Of a stretch of DNA of 60,355 nt, positions 55,842 through 60,355 are shown piece by piece (the first letter of the stretch is position 1; each line of letters starts with the position of its first letter). The stretch covers positions 2,501 through 62,855 of the forward strand of contig JAMNZB010000001.1 in assembly GCA_023622515.1 (NCBI GenBank), written 5' to 3'. The notes beneath the pieces are model-generated. The model did not search any database and had not been told where the DNA came from. It was given only the letters and a program-made list of their open reading frames with translations. Source of the stretch: Bacillota bacterium. GTDB taxonomy: Bacteria; Bacillota; Clostridia; Saccharofermentanales; DTU023. The position numbers and the translations under genes are program-made.

Positions 55842-57359
55842 ATGGATTTCGATCTGATAGTGGTACTAATATTTTCATTGCTCATTCCCTTAGTACTCTT
55901 GGTTATAGTTGCAATATATTTACAAAAACTAAAGAATTATAAGGTAGACGTCCTGCACAAGGCAGATGAACTTGAAGATGATTTGACTCTACTGCAAGGG
56001 ATAAGCATGGAACATGTCGATGATATAAGCTTGCTTTTTGCCGGCGAAAGATACAAAGACAGTTTCGGAGAAATTTGGAAAAAAATTGTCGCTGACAGTA
56101 AAAACTTTTTTGGCGGAAGATGGCTGCCACCTTTGAGGCAGTATTTTAATCCCGCAAGCCTGGAATCTCCCGAGCTCTTATCACTACGCAGCTATAATCC
56201 GGCAATATTAACCGCTTCTGTGGGGGGGCTGGCTGCCCTTGTAGTGTATATCTACCTGAGCCAAAGTCACTCCTCCCTATTTGCCGGTTTAGCCCTTATT
56301 CCGGCCGGCATTGGCCTATTTGCCGCTTTGTTTTTAGCGAATGCGGCAAAGGAACTGCGAAGTATGCAGGAGTCGCTGTACCAACAATTATATGACAGCC
56401 TTTCCAGGGTTGTCCCCGTTTATGAGAATCACAATGGCGTTGCCCTTTTAGTCGAGGAAATGCTGAGCCACGAGTCAAGGCTGCAGGAGAGCATTGACCA
56501 TTTTACCGAGAGCAGCAAGAAAATGGCCGAAACGGAATTTTCTGCCGGAATCTGCCGCAGCGTGCGTGAAATTATGAGCGAGGAATTGACGCCACCAATT
56601 GTCAAAGCCAGTAGCACCTTGCAAGATCTGGCTGAGAATCTGGACCGCCGCCAGATGACCGGTATGGAGAATCTGGCAGATGAGTTTGCCGGACAAGTCG
56701 CAGAAAAACTAGCCAGGCATTTTGATCCTCTAAATGCAGAATTAGTAAGCTTAAACCGTCTAATGGGGAGGACAAAAGACTTTATCCAAGACTCCATCAC
56801 GGTCCTACAAACCAGCCGTGAGCAAAATATTGTTCTTAATGAGGAAATTACGGATTCACTTAAACTAATGACCATTGCAAAAAATGACCTGGCCAACGAG
56901 ATGGCGCAAATCTCAGATAATATCGCTGTTATCAGCGAGACCAGTGCAAAAATGGCCAAAACATTCTCCGGTGAAGAAGACGCCTTAAGTGAGAAGATTA
57001 AAGAAATGTCCGGCACCATGCGGGATGCTACACAAGTCTTTGCAAAAGGCTTAAAGACATCAAGTGAATCTCTTGAAATGGCTTCTCGATTGAAGATTGA
57101 ACAAGAAAAACAATACGATGAATTGAGCTTGCAAATTAGTCAAATTATAGTCAATTTAGAAGAATTGGATACCGGCATTCGCGCTTCAACAACAAACTTT
57201 ACTACGGAGTCCTCCGTCTATGTCAATGAAACATTGAAGTCATTTGATGAAGGACTCGCCGAGGTTGTCGAGCGCTTGATCTTTACAGCAACCTCCTTGC
57301 GTGATGCTGTTGATGCCTTGCCGGCGGCTCTTCGTAAAGGAAGCGGAAAGGACTTTTAG
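55842..57359 (+). CDS. Three-TM membrane protein with long helical tail (ExbB/ZorA-like topology), function unknown
   Basis: 505 residues, family not recognised. TM1 spans about 4-26 (LIVVLIFSLLIPLVLLVIV); a soluble stretch of about 95 residues follows; TM2 (about 121-140) and TM3 (about 146-166) form a hairpin. A cytoplasmic tail of about 340 residues (170-505) is almost wholly helical, with heptad-like segments reminiscent of chemoreceptors or of the ZorA tail. Spacing of the TMs matches ExbB/TolQ and ZorA, but the GTxxG-type ion-channel motif of that family is absent. The start has AAGGAGG. It is followed after 3 bp by a second gene. Confidence 0.75.
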   Translation: MDFDLIVVLIFSLLIPLVLLVIVAIYLQKLKNYKVDVLHKADELEDDLTLLQGISMEHVDDISLLFAGERYKDSFGEIWKKIVADSKNFFGGRWLPPLRQYFNPASLESPELLSLRSYNPAILTASVGGLAALVVYIYLSQSHSSLFAGLALIPAGIGLFAALFLANAAKELRSMQESLYQQLYDSLSRVVPVYENHNGVALLVEEMLSHESRLQESIDHFTESSKKMAETEFSAGICRSVREIMSEELTPPIVKASSTLQDLAENLDRRQMTGMENLADEFAGQVAEKLARHFDPLNAELVSLNRLMGRTKDFIQDSITVLQTSREQNIVLNEEITDSLKLMTIAKNDLANEMAQISDNIAVISETSAKMAKTFSGEEDALSEKIKEMSGTMRDATQVFAKGLKTSSESLEMASRLKIEQEKQYDELSLQISQIIVNLEELDTGIRASTTNFTTESSVYVNETLKSFDEGLAEVVERLIFTATSLRDAVDALPAALRKGSGKDF

Positions 57360-57362
57360 CTT

Positions 57363-58496
57363 ATGTCCACTTGGCGCAATCAAATTGACCTCGATACACC
57401 AAAAAAAGAAGATGACGCCATGAAGGAGATGGCCCGTTCTCTTCTATCCTCCGCTATGGAAGCTGACTCTGTTCGTCCTGCTCACTTAACTCCTCCTGCC
57501 GGTGAAACAGAAGTTCGCAAGGCTATTCGAGAAGAGGAGGGCAATATCGGCAGCACACAAGGTATTCGCCCCATTTCGATTCCCGGTCTGGAAAAGGAAG
57601 AGGCCCTTCCGCTACAAAAAGCGGAAGAACCTCCTGCAAAACCGGAAGTAAATGTTGGCAAAAGTGACCTTGGAGACATCGAGGAGAGAAAGAGAAAAAG
57701 GCGTGAGAGCCCGCTCCTCAACTTAAAAAAAGTATCTATTGATTATGCCAAGAAGCGTATCCGCAGCCCAAAACTTACTAAAGAATTAACCTTGCCTAGG
57801 AGGACTAGACGTTTTGCTACACTGCATGATGCGGTAAATTATTCCAGAACACAACTTCCTTTACCGACAGAAATGCAAGTTAATCAGAAACAAGAGCATT
57901 ACACCTGGCTCATCAGTCGAATCAACGGCTGTCAAAATCAAGCTGAACTGGCATCTTTCGCCTTTTCCTTGAATTTTAAAGACTTGGCCATTCTCTTCCC
58001 TGCCCTTGCTACCCTAAAGAAAGGGGAAGAAATAGAGCGCTTAATTCAAATTATTCTAATGCGGGCCAGCAAATATTTGTATGTTCAAGGCTGGGTAACT
58101 CTGCAGTACTCCTATCCCCGCTCAACCGTTCAAAAAGGCTTGGCCGTACTCTGTGAAGTCTTGGAAGAGGACGACGAAGATATCAGAAAAATCCGTTTAA
58201 CAAGTGATGACGACTTCGAGTTTGACGGCCTAAATTTAGGCCATGAGCATTTTGATTGGCGGTCTGTTCACTTAATTAGTGAAATTAGCCTTCCGAATAC
58301 CAGGCACTTTTTATCCAGCATTATCAAATATATCCGCGACTCCGGCATAAGCGGGGACGACTTCTTCCAACGCTACGGGATTTACCGCGACTTATCCTTA
58401 GGGCAAGCCATCACCAGCCAGTGGGAGATGGCTATGTTTGAAAGCAACCTGCATAGCCAGAATCCCTTACGTCGTCTTTTCAGTAATGAAGACTAA
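57363..58496 (+). CDS. Unrecognised cytoplasmic protein, partner of the upstream membrane protein
   Basis: 377 residues, no signal peptide or TM helix. Residues 1-125 are charged and low-complexity, with a basic patch (ERKRKRRES) at about 107-115. From about residue 165 to the end the sequence is a compact, mostly helical domain (HYTWLISRINGCQNQAELAS, WVTLQYSYPRSTVQKGLAVL, GHEHFDWRSVHLISEISLPN). The tail region has conserved-looking Glu/His and aromatic residues, but I cannot place it in a family with certainty; similarity to ZorC-type EH_signature proteins is a guess. The 3-bp gap to the membrane gene and the terminator behind it make a closed two-gene unit. Confidence 0.75.
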   Translation: MSTWRNQIDLDTPKKEDDAMKEMARSLLSSAMEADSVRPAHLTPPAGETEVRKAIREEEGNIGSTQGIRPISIPGLEKEEALPLQKAEEPPAKPEVNVGKSDLGDIEERKRKRRESPLLNLKKVSIDYAKKRIRSPKLTKELTLPRRTRRFATLHDAVNYSRTQLPLPTEMQVNQKQEHYTWLISRINGCQNQAELASFAFSLNFKDLAILFPALATLKKGEEIERLIQIILMRASKYLYVQGWVTLQYSYPRSTVQKGLAVLCEVLEEDDEDIRKIRLTSDDDFEFDGLNLGHEHFDWRSVHLISEISLPNTRHFLSSIIKYIRDSGISGDDFFQRYGIYRDLSLGQAITSQWEMAMFESNLHSQNPLRRLFSNED

Positions 58497-58546
58497 GAAA
58501 GCTATCCTTGAGTTAATCGGCAGCAAAAATTTCAACAAGTGCTTAA

Positions 58547-58590
58547 AAACCCTTAGAATACTGGTAACCAAGTACTCTAAGGGTTTCTTA
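58547..58590 (+). terminator. Terminator of the two-gene operon
   Basis: AAACCCTTAGA (58547-58557) pairs with TCTAAGGGTTT (58576-58586); TACT/AGTA extend the stem past one mismatch. TTTCTTAATT follows. It lies 50 bp past the stop. Confidence 0.8.
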
Positions 58591-58640
58591 ATTGCACATC
58601 ATTGTTTTTGCTATTGCTGCAAATTTTAAATGTGTTTCGA

Positions 58641-58678
58641 TTTAGGGTTATTTGCTAAAAGATACTCATAACCCTAAA
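58641..58678 (-). terminator. Inverted repeat after the pilin-like gene
   Basis: TTTAGGGTTA (58641-58650) and TAACCCTAAA (58669-58678) are perfect inverted copies with an 18-nt loop, 24 bp after the minus-strand stop. No strong T-run follows, so it is a weak terminator or only an mRNA-end hairpin. Confidence 0.5.
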
Positions 58679-58702
58679 GCTATACCAAGCAAATAGTAAA
58701 GC

Positions 58703-60355
58703 CTAGCCCGTCCGACCTATCCGCCTTTTATACGTCCATAACGTAAGAGCCAAGAGGAATAAACCGCCAGCAAAAAGAGTGCCAGGCAAGCGCTGTTCCC
58801 CTGTTTTGGGTATCCTGACCAGCATTGATTCTGGTATTGAAGTTTTTTCAGTACAACCGGCCCCCCCTGTGTTTAAACTTGTTCCTAAACTAGCTGACGT
58901 CTCCGTATTCGGGCTTGCTCCTACACCAGGAGTCTGTCCTGTAACTGGCGGATGAGTATTTGACCTGTACGTGTTAGTAAAGATTAGATGACCATCTCCA
59001 TCAATCCTTGCTTCTAACACACCGTTATTATTCGTAACAGTAACGTTCACAATTTGTGCCGGAGCATAAGTCATTCCGGCAATACCGCTATTTGTCTCGG
59101 CAATTGTAAACTCATAGTTGCCCACATTATTAAATGTAATAGTTCCAAAACCAACCGCCCCACTGGTTCCGCTCGTAATAGCTGCTGTGGTGGCTTTAAG
59201 ACCATCGCCTGTCGGCATCGTTACATCGGTCGGTGCGCCGCTGTCTGTACGAGTAAGAGTGAACTCAAAGCTCGTTGCAGTAGGTAGAGCATTTCCGTCA
59301 ATCTTCTTAACTATACTTAAATCGGCGTCGGTTATTGTCGCTGTTGTAGGCGCATAAGTATTTGTAAAGGTATTTGCAAAAGAAATTCCTGGTACAACTT
59401 GACCGTCCTTGAAATAGCTTACCGCCAAAATAAGTGTATCGGATGCAGCCGATTTCGTAACACTGACTTTAACAGTAACATCTTTTGTATCGTAACTATA
59501 ACCCATAGCCCCGCTGTTTTCCTCATGAACGGTGAAATAATAGTCGCCTTCTGCTGTAAAAGTCATCTCAGGGAAGCTGAATTCACCAGTTCCGGCGGCA
59601 GCATATGTTTCAACAGCTGTCGCAAAGTAGCCAGCTTGGTCAAAGCCGATGCTCGGATTGGTCTGACCTGCCGCACCATAGTTCAAAGTAAATTTGAATT
59701 GATTGGCGGCAATATCTGCGGTACTCTTGCCTCCTCCGGAGAGGGTCTTGGTTCCGACAAGCGTCGTTTTGATTCCTTCCGATGGAATAATACCCGATAG
59801 AATAATACCGGCATCTACGTTAGTGTCACTGGCTGGCAAAGGATTTTCCAGACTAGCTGTATTTGTAGTTACAACAAAGCGGTTATCCAGACCGACGCCC
59901 GGCTCATGGGCTATCTTGTAGCCGTTGGGCAAGGTAATCACCACAGCAAGGTCGAGGTATTCACTAGTTTCAAAGGAATATGTTCCATCCGGACTAGCAA
60001 CTTCTGTACCGTCAACTGTTGTGTAGGTCGTTGCTATGGTCACACCCTTCTTCTGAAGTTCAACCTTAAGAGCCGAATCCGTGTACAGATTCTCTGCCGC
60101 ATCATGCTTGCCGTTCTTGTTCTCATCAAGCCAGACTGAACCGGAGATAACAAAGGGTGCATACTCGTAAGTGTTCATACGGTTGGTTTGCCCAGAAAGT
60201 GAAGTGGTCTTATACACGGCTTCCCAGTAAGAAAATCCTTTTGAACCTGTACCGCTCTGCGCATTCTCTGTTCTAAGAGGTGCATAAAAGAACGCACTAT
60301 CATTAGCTTGGAGGTCTGCACAGCTGATTTGGAAATGCGTTACCATACTCCAGTC
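58703..60355 (-). CDS. Pilin-like cell-wall-anchored surface protein, 3' part
   Basis: The frame is open to the right edge, so the N-terminus is missing; the Met at 60346 is internal. About 550 residues are visible. An SdrD B-type domain (GSVWLDENKNGKHDAAEN) is followed by two domains like the streptococcal FctA/Spy0128 pilin isopeptide fold (each with FKFTL or FEFTL, YYFTVHEENSG or YEFTIAETNSG, and FTNTY). A Thr/Pro/Gly-rich linker follows. The C-terminus is a sorting signal: IPKTGEQ, a hydrophobic helix (FAGGLFLLALTLW) and YKRR. IPKTG is a common variant for pilin-type proteins. The linker contains a run of seven G just before the sorting signal. No sortase gene is in view. Confidence 0.88.
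   Translation of the reverse strand, partial: DWSMVTHFQISCADLQANDSAFFYAPLRTENAQSGTGSKGFSYWEAVYKTTSLSGQTNRMNTYEYAPFVISGSVWLDENKNGKHDAAENLYTDSALKVELQKKGVTIATTYTTVDGTEVASPDGTYSFETSEYLDLAVVITLPNGYKIAHEPGVGLDNRFVVTTNTASLENPLPASDTNVDAGIILSGIIPSEGIKTTLVGTKTLSGGGKSTADIAANQFKFTLNYGAAGQTNPSIGFDQAGYFATAVETYAAAGTGEFSFPEMTFTAEGDYYFTVHEENSGAMGYSYDTKDVTVKVSVTKSAASDTLILAVSYFKDGQVVPGISFANTFTNTYAPTTATITDADLSIVKKIDGNALPTATSFEFTLTRTDSGAPTDVTMPTGDGLKATTAAITSGTSGAVGFGTITFNNVGNYEFTIAETNSGIAGMTYAPAQIVNVTVTNNNGVLEARIDGDGHLIFTNTYRSNTHPPVTGQTPGVGASPNTETSASLGTSLNTGGAGCTEKTSIPESMLVRIPKTGEQRLPGTLFAGGLFLLALTLWTYKRRIGRTG

Noticed and set aside
55842-58496. Calling the two-gene module a Zorya defence system
   Set aside because: ZorB (MotB/OmpA-like) and the ZorD helicase are absent, the ion-channel motif is missing, and the partner's likeness to ZorC could not be shown by eye.
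1-60355. CRISPR arrays, insertion sequences and prophage genes
   Set aside because: No regularly spaced repeats, transposase, integrase or phage structural gene was seen on either strand.

Overview
The window comes from a Gram-positive, low-to-moderate G+C bacterium, most likely a member of the Clostridia; the genus cannot be fixed from the sequence alone. The signs are SepF, MutS2, a clostridial-type methionine gamma-lyase-like protein, GreA-LysS, lipoprotein-tethered ABC binding proteins, sortase-type C-termini, strong AGGAGG-like ribosome binding sites and TTGACA/TATAAT-like promoters. Transport and secreted-protein genes point to a cell that lives largely on peptides and amino acids.

Layout. 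1-4.8 kb (minus strand): a cut-off ASKHA kinase gene, sepF, a PLP-homeostasis protein, a HlyD-like membrane protein, a methionine gamma-lyase-like PLP enzyme and tRNA-Leu(GAG). 4.9-16.6 kb (minus): a dense housekeeping run of mutS2, pfkA, dnaE, a phosphohexomutase, uvrB and a type-4 uracil-DNA glycosylase. 16.6-23.4 kb (minus): a phosphate block transcribed pstC-pstA-pstB-phoU-response regulator-histidine kinase, preceded by a probable Pho box but with no pstS. 23.6-27.1 kb (minus): a cation diffusion facilitator and two tandem CNNM/CBS (CorC-like) proteins; then a plus-strand ferritin. 27.9-29.7 kb (minus): a repeat-bearing surface protein whose signal peptide is out of frame at a run of eight C. 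30.1-34.1 kb (minus): guaB (of the Tritrichomonas-like type), greA and an unusual lysS fused to a tRNA-binding domain.

35.0-47.3 kb is a plus-strand island. A divergent pair of GntR/FCD regulators precedes an Opp/Dpp peptide importer (binding protein, two permeases, two ATPases) tightly linked to TldD, TldE, a class-V PLP enzyme, a RidA-type imine deaminase and a prolidase-like amidohydrolase. Read together this looks like import and dismantling of a particular, perhaps modified, peptide class. I know of no described pathway with exactly this gene set, and the substrate is unknown.

47.4-55.0 kb (minus) carries a branched-chain amino-acid (Liv) ABC transporter and a secreted M14 zinc carboxypeptidase behind a leader of about 450 nt with internal repeats. 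55.8-58.5 kb (plus) is a self-contained two-gene operon: a three-TM protein with a long helical tail, in ExbB/ZorA-like topology, and an unrecognised cytoplasmic partner. The window ends inside a pilin-like surface protein (SdrD-B and isopeptide-type domains, IPKTG anchor).

The best candidates for something new are the peptide-catabolism island, the two-gene membrane module, the possible phase-variable surface protein and the unexplained leader of the M14 peptidase. All family assignments were made by eye from motifs; no database search was possible.
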